From Paenibacillus cookii (lineage in GTDB: Bacteria > Bacillota > Bacilli > Paenibacillales > Paenibacillaceae), in assembly GCF_018333375.1 (NCBI RefSeq), contig NZ_BORW01000043.1:1-34722 (forward strand): DNA of 34,722 nt, read 5' to 3'. The position numbers and the translations under genes were made by a program. Below are positions 1 to 6,784 of the stretch, piece by piece; the stretch's first letter is position 1; every line of letters starts with the position of its first letter. A model generated the notes under the pieces. That model was not told where the DNA came from and did no database searches. It was given only the letters and a program-made list of their open reading frames with translations.

Positions 1-48
1 GGCACGCCGCCAGCGTTCGTCCTGAGCCAGGATCAAACTCTCCAAGAA
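1..48 (-). rRNA. 16S ribosomal RNA, 5' end only (partial)
   Basis: Read on the minus strand, positions 40 down to 1 give GAGTTTGATCCTGGCTCAG followed by the start of the universal 16S 5' segment (ACGAACGCTGGCGGCGTGCC). The mature 5' end is placed near position 48 by analogy with E. coli, where eight bases precede GAGTTTGATC. The gene continues beyond the left edge of the window, so only about 48 bases are present. Identity is certain; the exact 5' nucleotide is inferred. Confidence 0.97.
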
Positions 49-49
49 A

Positions 50-160
50 GATGAATCATTCGTCGGCTTTGCAGCGACGGGTGATTCATCGAAAGGTCGA
101 ACTTCGTTCGACCGACGATTGAAAATGGGTCAAACTCGGCTGAGTCGATCATTTTCAATC
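50..160 (-). other. Pre-16S leader with three consecutive hairpins
   Basis: Three inverted repeats follow one another directly upstream of mature 16S. The first is GATGAATCA (50-58) with TGATTCATC (82-90), enclosing CGTCG (61-65) with CGACG (75-79). The second is GGTCGAAC (95-102) with GTTCGACC (106-113), a tight stem with loop TTC. The third is GATTGAAAATG (117-127) with CATTTTCAATC (150-160), an 11-bp stem with a smaller inner stem. Structured rRNA leaders assist transcription antitermination, 30S folding and RNase III-type processing; which of these applies here is inferred. Confidence 0.7.
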
Positions 161-282
161 CATATCTTCGAAAGAGCTCTTAGCTCATTTTGAATCTGAC
201 GAGAAATAACGGACTTTCGATTGACCAAAGCCAAATCAAAAATCTCATTAATTCATCTTCATTTAAACATCATCTATTTGTT

Positions 283-298
283 CAGTTTTCAAGGAACT
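283..298 (-). promoter_or_regulatory. rrn antitermination boxA-like element
   Basis: The minus strand reads AGTTCCTTGAAAACTG, close to the Bacillus rrn boxA (TGTTCTTTGAAAACT form) bound by NusB/NusE. It lies between the rrn promoter (340-368) and the 16S gene, as expected for a transcribed leader element. The call is by motif likeness only. Confidence 0.6.
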
Positions 299-339
299 TG
301 TTTCAGTTTCGACAATTTTCATCGCCGCAACAGGATTTT

Positions 340-368
340 ATCATATCATTTTCTTTCAATCAAGTCAA
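340..368 (-). promoter_or_regulatory. rrn operon sigma-A promoter
   Basis: On the minus strand TTGACT (368-363) and TATGAT (345-340) are separated by exactly 17 bp, a near-consensus sigma-A promoter pointing toward 16S. Transcription would begin near position 332, giving a leader of about 285 nt that contains the boxA-like element and the hairpins. Confidence 0.75.
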
Positions 369-787
369 CACTTTTTTTCAAGAGTTTCGAAAGTGTTTAT
401 CGTTTTGAAAGCCCGCCGCATCAGCGACAAGAAATAATATACCACGGATAACATGTATCATGCAACTGTTTTTTTAAAGATTAAATATGTTAATATTCTC
501 CTGTCCATTCATAGCTTATGTAATTATAGAAATCTTCCTAATTCATTGACCTCGTTTTGCTGACGTCAGCCTAGAAAACATGGTACTGGACACTTCTCAC
601 CTGGATGAATAAACCGTCCCCGCCTTTTAGCTCTGCTCTAATTTAAACATCAGCAGCCACTCTACTTCTTTAAAAAGGAAACCGGCCAGACGATCGCGAA
701 TTTCCTAAGAACATAAGAACATCTAAAATAATCAAAACTCTGCTTTTCGGTGACTCTGAGATCCAATCCGGTGTTAGGGGGATGAAT
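369..787. other. Intergenic region between rrn and the molybdoenzyme gene
   Basis: About 420 bp without a supportable gene. It holds the possible second rrn promoter (436-465), a lone TATAAT facing left (523-528), and a perfect 12-bp palindrome GCTGACGTCAGC (559-570). The ribosome-binding site of the next gene is AGGGGG just before 782. No convincing promoter for the rightward gene was found. Confidence 0.6.
436..465 (-). promoter_or_regulatory. Possible second, upstream rrn promoter
   Basis: On the minus strand TTGCAT (465-460) and TATATT (441-436) are separated by 18 bp. Tandem promoters are common for rRNA operons of Firmicutes. Farther upstream a perfect TATAAT (528-523) also faces 16S but has only a poor -35 (GGTCAA, 551-546), so it is not listed separately. 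Confidence 0.45.
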
Positions 788-2038
788 ATGAACGATTGGC
801 TGAACCGCATACGCAAAGGCATAGGCAAAAAGCTGGCTGCCGTCCACCGATGGAATGCATGGATGATCGCTTTTCTGGCCTTTAGCGGATTGATTTTGCC
901 CTTGGGCGTGTGGAGGGAATGGCTCGGGGCAGGCAGGGTATGGCTAAAATGGCTCCACACCGGCGTAGGTTTGGCTCTGCTGGTCCCCGTGCTCTATTAC
1001 CTGCTGCTTGCCGGCAAACATTGGAGCCTGCTCAAGGGTCGACCCGCACAAAAATGGAACGTCGTGCTCGTTCTAGGCATTCTGGCTGGCTGGTTCCTTT
1101 CCGGCGTGGTGCTCTGGCAGCTTCGTTTTTTCGGCCCTGCCTGGACCAATGTCGCGCTGACGGTTCACGATGTATTTACCTGGATCGGCCTGCCCTATAT
1201 CATCTACCATTCCCTGGCCCGTACCCGCTGGTTGAAAGAATCCCATCGCCGAACCGTCCGTACGGATTCCCCACCGGCCAACGTTGACTCCCCGCGTTCG
1301 GGAACGGAACCGCTGTATACGCGCAGAGCTTTTTTGCGTTCAGCGATCGGCCTGGGCCTGACGGTCGCTCTTGGACCTTCCTTCGTAAAATGGCTGTCTT
1401 CCAGCCTCAACTCCGAGGCCAATGTCGAAGCGCTTGTTCAAAAGGACCAAAACGACCTTGTCCCCGCCCCCCAGCCTGCGGCGGATTCGCTTCCCCCGGT
1501 CGGCGGCGGCTCCAAAGGCAGCTTCCGGATCTACACCGTCACTCCCATTCCGACCTTCGACAACAGCAACTGGTCCTTTGCGGTTGATGGCCTCGTGGAC
1601 CATGCGTTGAAATGGAATTGGGAAGAGTTCGTCAAACTGCCGCGGACGGTCCAAGTCAGCGACTTTCACTGCGTGACCGGCTGGTCCGTATACGACAACA
1701 CTTGGGAGGGCATCCCGCTTTACCGGCTTCTTGAAAAAGCCCGCGTCCAGCCTTCGGCCACAACCGTCAAATTTTATTCGGGAGACGGGGTATACACCGA
1801 TGCCTTAACCTTGGAACAGGCTCAAATGAAAGACATCATGGTCGCCGTCCTGCTTGACGGCAAACCGATTCCGAGCGAGCTTGGCGGCCCCGTCCGTCTG
1901 GTCGTTCCCCAAATGTACACCTATAAGTCCGTAAAATGGCTGAACCGGATCGAGCTGATCGCCGCAGATCATATCGGGTACTGGGAAGCGCGGGGCTACG
2001 ATAAGGACGCCTGGCTGCCGGGGGCAAAAAGAACATGA
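788..2038 (+). CDS. Membrane cytochrome b-like / sulfite-oxidase-fold molybdopterin oxidoreductase fusion
   Basis: 416 aa. Residues 20-143 hold four predicted membrane helices with His20, His57, His127 and His141 suitably placed for haem, resembling a small cytochrome b module. Residues 245-416 are a sulfite-oxidase/MsrP-type molybdopterin domain; FHCVTGWSVYDNTWEGIPL carries the cofactor-binding cysteine (Cys295). Between them TRRAFLRS (178-185) plus a hydrophobic stretch exactly resembles a Tat signal, so the catalytic domain probably faces outside, taking electrons through the membrane part. Substrate unknown; MsrP (protein methionine sulfoxide) or sulfite-like chemistry is possible. Start: GGGGG abuts the ATG at 782, leaving no spacing, whereas the in-frame ATG at 788 has 6 nt and is preferred. 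It stands alone between rrn and a convergent PBP gene. Confidence 0.85.
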   Translation: MNDWLNRIRKGIGKKLAAVHRWNAWMIAFLAFSGLILPLGVWREWLGAGRVWLKWLHTGVGLALLVPVLYYLLLAGKHWSLLKGRPAQKWNVVLVLGILAGWFLSGVVLWQLRFFGPAWTNVALTVHDVFTWIGLPYIIYHSLARTRWLKESHRRTVRTDSPPANVDSPRSGTEPLYTRRAFLRSAIGLGLTVALGPSFVKWLSSSLNSEANVEALVQKDQNDLVPAPQPAADSLPPVGGGSKGSFRIYTVTPIPTFDNSNWSFAVDGLVDHALKWNWEEFVKLPRTVQVSDFHCVTGWSVYDNTWEGIPLYRLLEKARVQPSATTVKFYSGDGVYTDALTLEQAQMKDIMVAVLLDGKPIPSELGGPVRLVVPQMYTYKSVKWLNRIELIAADHIGYWEARGYDKDAWLPGAKRT

Positions 2039-2070
2039 AACGGTTCTCATCCATATGCAGCTGCAGAAGC

Positions 2071-2105
2071 AGGGGCGTGTTCCGTTATTGCTACGGACCG
2101 CCCCT
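2071..2105. terminator. Hairpin between convergent genes, probable bidirectional terminator
   Basis: AGGGGCG (2071-2077) pairs with CGCCCCT (2099-2105), and TCCGT (2081-2085) with ACGGA (2093-2097), forming a GC-rich stem with a small bulge. It sits between the stop of the molybdoenzyme gene and the stop of the convergent PBP gene (2109). T-runs are weak on both sides, so termination strength is uncertain. Confidence 0.55.
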
Positions 2106-2108
2106 TTG

Positions 2109-3971
2109 CTATTCCTTATACGCTTTTCTCATGACTGCGGCAAACAGAGCGGCAGCTTTCCCGCTTCCTTCGGTCATGTAATTATTGTGGTCCGTCCGGT
2201 CAAAACCCATCCATACCGCCGCCGTCCATTCGGAAGTATAACCGACAAACCAGAGGTCGCGGTTCGCTTTTCGGCTGACGCCCGGGAGATCGAGCTGGGT
2301 GGTTCCCGTTTTGCCTGCGACGGGCCGGCCGAGCCGGGCCTTTTTCCCCGTCCCTTCCGTCACGACGTTTCGCAGCATCCCTGTCATTCGTTCAGCCGTC
2401 TGCGGCGAAATCGCTTGCCGCTCCCGGGGAACATATTCGTACACCACGTTCCCTTTGGAGTCTTGGATCCGGCGCACCATGTGAGCTTCGCGAAACACGC
2501 CGCCGCTTGCAAACACGCTGTACGCCTGCGCCATTTTTAATGGGGAGATTCCGGCATGAAGTCCCCCAAGCGCTATGGACAGGTTGCGGTCTTCCTTCGG
2601 CAGGTCGATCCCCAGTTTCGCGGCAAACGCCGTCGCTTGCGAAATGCCTACCTGCGAAAGCAGCCACACGGCAGGGGCATTCATCGATTGCTGCAAGGCC
2701 GTCCTCATCGTCACTTGCCCGCGATAAACTCCGTTCAAATTTTCCGGCGCATAACTTCCATAAGAAGCTTTCCGGTCCGGAAGCAGGCTCTCCGGCGTAA
2801 ACCTCCCGCTTTCGAGGGCAGGCCCGTAATCAATGATCGGCTTAAAGGCGGAACCCGGCTGACGTGCGTCGACGGTCGCCCTGTTCAGGCCGCCGCGGAC
2901 CGGATTTCTTCCCCCGGTCAATGCCGCAATCTCGCCGGTGCGGTGATCGATAATGGCCATCGCAGCCTCAACCTGCTGATCCTTGCCATCCGGCGGAAAC
3001 AGGTCGGGATTCGAAAACGTCTCCTCCAGCGCTTGCTGCACCGAAGCATTCATGCCGGTCACGATCGTGTATCCGCCCGTCAGCAGCTCCGTTTGCGACT
3101 TGCCCGTCAGCCTTGAGGCTTCCTCCAAAGCCGCATCGATGTACGAAGCGCCGATTCGCCTTTCCATTGCCCGCTCCGGAGGTCGGTATTCCTTCCGCTG
3201 GGCGGCCGCCATTTCTTCCTGCGTAATCAGCCCCTGCTCCCGCATGATTCCGAGTACCAGGTTCCGCCGCTCGACGGAAAGCCCGGCGTCATCGCCCGGA
3301 TGATATATGGATGGCCCCTTCGGAATGGCGGCCAGGGAAGCGATCTGCGCGACATCAAGCTCTTTCAAATTCGTGACGCCAAAATAGTGCTCCGCCGCCG
3401 CCTTCACCCCGTATTGCCCTTCCCCCATATAAATCTGATTGAGATACATCTCCAAAATGTCATGTTTGGACAACCGCTTTTCCAACGCCAGCGCGATGGA
3501 CGCCTCGTTCAGCTTGCGCAGCAGGGTCTGCTTCCGGTTCAAATACAAATTGCGGGCCAGCTGCTGCGTGATGCTGCTCCCGCCTTCCGAGACGCGCATA
3601 TGAAGCGTATTATTCAACAAAGCGCGGGCGATCCCCTGATAATCCAGACCCTGATGGCGATAAAACCGCCGGTCCTCCACCGCCAAAAAAGTATCGACGA
3701 GCCGCTTCGGCATTTCCTCGAGCGTGGCCAGTTTCCGGTAACCCGACCCGGGCAGCGGGATTTTCCGCAAAACCGTTCCGTCCGATGCCATTACGACGCC
3801 CGATTCCTGCAGCACGAGTTTTTCCGGGTGGCGGGATACGGTATGTTGACCATAAACATGGACGTAAAACAAACCGGCAAGCAGCATTACCGAGACAAGA
3901 ACGGCCAAATCAAACGCGATATAAGCCCCTTTTAGCAGCTTCCTTCTTGCTTCCACATGAATTCCGATCAT
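2109..3971 (-). CDS. Class A penicillin-binding protein (PBP1A-type transglycosylase/transpeptidase)
   Basis: 620 aa bifunctional peptidoglycan synthase. A single N-terminal membrane anchor lies at about residues 14-40. The GT51 glycosyltransferase domain follows, with catalytic Glu99 in AVEDRRFYRHQGLD and GGSSITQQLARN (130-141). The transpeptidase domain has SxxK at Ser374-Lys377 (QPGSAFKP), SxN at 429-431 and KTGTT at 554-558, so both active sites look intact. It polymerises lipid II and cross-links stem peptides outside the membrane. Its ATG overlaps the stop of the upstream gene by 4 bp (ATGA), so the two are translationally coupled. The neighbouring two-component pair and the TTAAGA repeats suggest regulated, stress-type expression rather than a housekeeping PBP, but this is inference. 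Good RBS evidence is lacking because of the overlap. Confidence 0.95.
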   Translation of the reverse strand: MIGIHVEARRKLLKGAYIAFDLAVLVSVMLLAGLFYVHVYGQHTVSRHPEKLVLQESGVVMASDGTVLRKIPLPGSGYRKLATLEEMPKRLVDTFLAVEDRRFYRHQGLDYQGIARALLNNTLHMRVSEGGSSITQQLARNLYLNRKQTLLRKLNEASIALALEKRLSKHDILEMYLNQIYMGEGQYGVKAAAEHYFGVTNLKELDVAQIASLAAIPKGPSIYHPGDDAGLSVERRNLVLGIMREQGLITQEEMAAAQRKEYRPPERAMERRIGASYIDAALEEASRLTGKSQTELLTGGYTIVTGMNASVQQALEETFSNPDLFPPDGKDQQVEAAMAIIDHRTGEIAALTGGRNPVRGGLNRATVDARQPGSAFKPIIDYGPALESGRFTPESLLPDRKASYGSYAPENLNGVYRGQVTMRTALQQSMNAPAVWLLSQVGISQATAFAAKLGIDLPKEDRNLSIALGGLHAGISPLKMAQAYSVFASGGVFREAHMVRRIQDSKGNVVYEYVPRERQAISPQTAERMTGMLRNVVTEGTGKKARLGRPVAGKTGTTQLDLPGVSRKANRDLWFVGYTSEWTAAVWMGFDRTDHNNYMTEGSGKAAALFAAVMRKAYKE

Positions 3972-4603
3972 GGCGCGGCGATCAGGCTTTCCAAAAGCCT
4001 TTCCATTCCGAGCGCTTCCCGCCTCAAGGCATCCACGTCCAAACGTTCGTCCCGTTCCTGCCCGCTGTGGGCCTGATCGGCCTTATCGATGATCCGCCGC
4101 AAAGATTTGATTCTTAAGACGAGCGCCATGAGCTCTTCATTCTCCAGCCGGCGATCCTGTTTTTCCCGTATGTTGCGATCCTCCGCAGCAGCATCCCGCT
4201 TAGGCCTGGAACCGGCCTGTTCGTTCAAGCGCCGCAAATATCCGGCCAACTCCCGCAGTTCGCCAGCCGAAGCGACTTCGAGCTTTTTGAACGATCCTTT
4301 TCGGGCCAGCTCTTCCGCCGCCGCTAACAGCGCCTTGACATCATCGGCCGTCTTCTGCGACCGCAGCATAAAAAACAAAACGAATACCGCCAAAAAGAGC
4401 AGGACGGCAATCGGCGTTTTTCCGATATGATTGATGAGCCAGTGGGCGGCCCGCACCACGAATGCTTCAGGATGCGACGCATAATGGGAATACAGCAGTC
4501 CAAACATTTTATATGTAATAAAAACAAAAAGGCCGCTGAGAAGCATGCTTCCCATAAAAATGTACAGGTACGCAGCGCGTACCGTCAAAAGCTTGTTTGC
4601 CAT
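3968..4603 (-). CDS. Membrane HAMP-like protein, kinase-less paralogue of the adjacent histidine kinase
   Basis: 211 aa from the ATG at 4603, chosen because AAGGAGGG lies just upstream; a start 27 codons earlier lacks an RBS. Two membrane helices (about 12-36 and 64-80) flank a short outer loop, then comes a HAMP-like region. It aligns colinearly with the histidine kinase encoded at 4792-5919, offset by one residue. HWLINHIGKTP (54-64) matches RWIINHIGSGP (55-65), and VASAGELRELA (110-120) matches VRTADELGVLA (111-121). After residue 130 it has only a charged, helical tail with no phosphoacceptor His and no ATPase domain. It is the first gene of a two-gene unit with the PBP. It may be a decoy or partner of the kinase, or a scaffold for the PBP; the function is not established. 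Confidence 0.85.
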   Translation of the reverse strand: MANKLLTVRAAYLYIFMGSMLLSGLFVFITYKMFGLLYSHYASHPEAFVVRAAHWLINHIGKTPIAVLLFLAVFVLFFMLRSQKTADDVKALLAAAEELARKGSFKKLEVASAGELRELAGYLRRLNEQAGSRPKRDAAAEDRNIREKQDRRLENEELMALVLRIKSLRRIIDKADQAHSGQERDERLDVDALRREALGMERLLESLIAAP

Positions 4604-4666
4604 TTCTATCCCTCCTTGCAACCGCAGGCAAACGATGCCTTTCGCAAATAAAGGATAACGGCCAAT

Positions 4667-4705
4667 TCTTAAAAAACAGCCCATAAATTCTTAACATTCT
4701 CTTAA
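4667..4705 (-). promoter_or_regulatory. TTAAGA direct repeats with 11-bp phasing, probable OmpR-family operator
   Basis: On the minus strand TTAAGA occurs at 4705-4700, 4694-4689 and 4672-4667, i.e. at steps of 11 and 22 bp. The first pair is separated by 5 bp, the geometry of tandem half-sites bound by OmpR/PhoP-family regulators. The repeats lie 64-102 nt upstream of the ATG at 4603 and directly precede the PBP unit, next to genes for an OmpR-type regulator. The third phase position (4683-4678) does not match. A single TTAAGA also occurs upstream of the regulator gene itself (6696-6691). Confidence 0.55.
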
Positions 4706-4791
4706 AAACAACCTACAGGGCAGATCATTGCGGCCAACACGGCCGTACTTTTGGCGGGAGATCGTCGTGCACCAAGTCCGAAAACTTTCGT

Positions 4792-5919
4792 TTAAGCCGA
4801 TTCCTTTTGCTCCCTGCACAGCGGAAACCGCGTGATAAAATCCGTCCGGTAAGTATCGCTCTGCGCCGAAATGGTCCCATGATGCCGGTCGACGATTCCT
4901 TTCGCAATCGCCAGCCCCAAACCCGAACCCCCGGTATGCTGCGACCGCGAACGTTCCGCCCGGTAAAACCGCTCAAAAATATGCGGAAGGTCTTTTTCCG
5001 CAATCATGTCCCCGAAGTTGCTGATCCGCACCACCGCCTCGTCCTTTTCGCGGGCAAAAGAGATCTCCAGCTTTTTTCCCGATTTGCCGTACCGGATCGC
5101 GTTGGTGATCAAATTTTCATAAGCCCTTACCAGCTCGTATGGCGCAGCCTCAATCCAAAGCGTTTCGTTCGTCTGGTCATGGACCGTGTACGTCATGCCG
5201 GCCAGGTTCAGCTCCGGAACCGCCTCCTCGGCCAATTGCCGGACAAAAGCCTTCAGATCCAGCCGTTCCAACACCAGCGGAGGCCCGCCGCCGCTCACGC
5301 GCGTATATTCGAACAAATCGTCGATCAGCTTGCGCAGCACGAGCGTTTTCTGGTACGCAATATCGACGTAATAGCGCATCTCGAGTTCGTCCCGGCAGCG
5401 GTCCTGCTCGATCACTTCCAAAAAACCGAGAATCGACGTCAAAGGGGTCCGCAAATCATGGGATACGCCCGTGATCAAATCGTTTTTCGCCTGGACGGCG
5501 GCCCTTTCCTCCATCAAGGAATGCTGCAGCCGCTCGGACATCACGTTGATGTTTTCCGCCAGCACTCCCAACTCGTCCGCCGTTCGGACTTCGATCCGGT
5601 GGGATTCGCCCAGCTTGGTGATCTGCTGAATGCCTGCGGTAATTTCCTCGAGATAAGAAATGACCTTTCGGGTAAAAATAAAAAAGAAAATCAAAAAGCT
5701 GACAATGCCGGCAACGGCCATCAAAGGCCCCGAGCCGATATGGTTAATGATCCATCTCAGGATGCGCGTATACGGAGCCGAAGGCGGGGCCGAATTCGAG
5801 TACACCATGAAGTTGACGAGCTGATATCCTGCCATCAATACGGCCGCGCCCGATACCATGCTTAACAAAAAAGCCCAAATGAACTTCCAACGGATCGTGC
5901 TGATGTATTTTGCATTCAT
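4792..5919 (-). CDS. Sensor histidine kinase, HAMP/HisKA/HATPase_c
   Basis: 375 aa membrane kinase. Two helices (about 12-38 and 65-83) bound a short extracellular loop of roughly 25 residues, so it probably senses something in or near the membrane. HAMP spans about 84-136. The HisKA H-box GVSHDLRTPLTS has His154. The N-box is NLITNAIRYG (269-278), the G1 box is the variant ISNFGDMI, the F-box is FERFYRAERS and the G2 box is GGSGLGLAIAK. Start ATG at 5919 is preceded by GGGGAGGTA. It lies 19 bp downstream of the response regulator gene and is surely co-transcribed. The kinase resembles small VanS-type sensors in layout. Its sensor half is duplicated in the protein encoded at 3968-4603. The ligand is unknown; cell-wall stress is suggested by the adjacent PBP. 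Confidence 0.93.
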   Translation of the reverse strand: MNAKYISTIRWKFIWAFLLSMVSGAAVLMAGYQLVNFMVYSNSAPPSAPYTRILRWIINHIGSGPLMAVAGIVSFLIFFFIFTRKVISYLEEITAGIQQITKLGESHRIEVRTADELGVLAENINVMSERLQHSLMEERAAVQAKNDLITGVSHDLRTPLTSILGFLEVIEQDRCRDELEMRYYVDIAYQKTLVLRKLIDDLFEYTRVSGGGPPLVLERLDLKAFVRQLAEEAVPELNLAGMTYTVHDQTNETLWIEAAPYELVRAYENLITNAIRYGKSGKKLEISFAREKDEAVVRISNFGDMIAEKDLPHIFERFYRAERSRSQHTGGSGLGLAIAKGIVDRHHGTISAQSDTYRTDFITRFPLCREQKESA

Positions 5920-5938
5920 GAATCGGTCTACCTCCCCA

Positions 5939-6649
5939 TCAGGATGTCGGCGTATCCAGTTTATAACCTACGCCCCAAACCGTTTGCACGTAACGCGGGC
6001 GTTTCGGATCGATCTCGATTTTTTCGCGGATTTTCCGTACATGCACCATGACGGTGTTGCCCCCATCGAGAAAAGGCTCGTTCCACACGCTGTTATAAAT
6101 TTGTTCCATGCTGAGCACTTTTCCCTGATGCCGCGCCAGCAGCTCGAGAATCGCGAATTCCCGGGGAGTCAGCTTAACCAGTCGGCCATCGACGCGCACT
6201 TCATGTTTTACCGTATCCACCACCAAATCCTCGAACGCAAGCACGCCTTCGTCGGCCTTGGGGGGCGCTTCTTTATTAAAAAGGTGATAACGCCTCAGCT
6301 GGGATTTGACTCTTGCAATCAGTTCAAGCGGATTAAACGGTTTGCCGACGTAATCATCGGCGCCGATGCTGAGGCCGTATATTTTGTCCATGTCGGTGTT
6401 TTTGGCGGACAACATGATGATCGGCATGCGGCGCTCCTCGCGAATTTTCATGCAGGCGGCGATCCCGTCCATTTGCGGCATCATCACGTCCAGAATGATC
6501 AGATCGACGTCCTCCTTCTGCAGCCACTCCAGCGCTTCTGCCCCGTTATAGGCTTTGAGGAGCCGGTATCCTTCGTTCGTAAAATAAATATCAAGCAGCT
6601 TCACGATTTCCTGTTCGTCGTCTACGAGCAATATCGTTTCCTTTTTCAC
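5939..6649 (-). CDS. OmpR/PhoB-family response regulator
   Basis: 236 aa from a GTG at 6649. The TTG two codons upstream (6655) leaves only 3 nt after AGAGGA, while the GTG leaves 9, so GTG is preferred. The receiver domain (about 1-115) has the acidic pair Asp10/Asp11, phosphoacceptor Asp54 (LIILDVMMPQMDG), and the conserved Ser/Thr (MLSAK) and Lys (GKPF). A winged-helix DNA-binding domain fills about 135-232, with LTPREFAILELL and VHVRKIREKIE near its recognition helix. It is phosphorylated by the kinase encoded next door and probably binds paired direct repeats. The TTAAGA array at 4667-4705 is the obvious candidate target, which is inference. Confidence 0.94.
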   Translation of the reverse strand: MKKETILLVDDEQEIVKLLDIYFTNEGYRLLKAYNGAEALEWLQKEDVDLIILDVMMPQMDGIAACMKIREERRMPIIMLSAKNTDMDKIYGLSIGADDYVGKPFNPLELIARVKSQLRRYHLFNKEAPPKADEGVLAFEDLVVDTVKHEVRVDGRLVKLTPREFAILELLARHQGKVLSMEQIYNSVWNEPFLDGGNTVMVHVRKIREKIEIDPKRPRYVQTVWGVGYKLDTPTS

Positions 6650-6729
6650 TAACAAGCGTCCTCTCTATCCAAGTGATTTTTCTCATTTCATCTTAACAAA
6701 GATTCCATGCTTATATTTCCTTTTCATGC

Positions 6730-6765
6730 AAAAAGTCCCGATTCATAAGCTGAATCAGGACTTTT
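6730..6765 (-). terminator. Intrinsic terminator after ligA
   Basis: AAAAGTCC/GGACTTTT and GATTCA/TGAATC pair across 6731-6765 with a single mismatch and loop TAAGC. On the minus strand the stem is followed by TTTTT and lies about 20 nt past the ligA stop (6785). It also has T's on the plus strand, but no rightward gene ends here. Confidence 0.85.
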
Positions 6766-6784
6766 CCTATGCGGATATATTCAA

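Noticed and set aside
4604..4684. Upstream start adding 27 residues to the sensor-like protein
   Set aside because: No RBS there, the extra residues are not like the kinase N-terminus, and the start at 4603 has AAGGAGGG and aligns colinearly with the kinase.
4722..4750. Terminator after the histidine kinase gene (CGGCC/GGCCG near 4731-4745)
   Set aside because: Stem of five pairs only and no T-run directly after it; not convincing.
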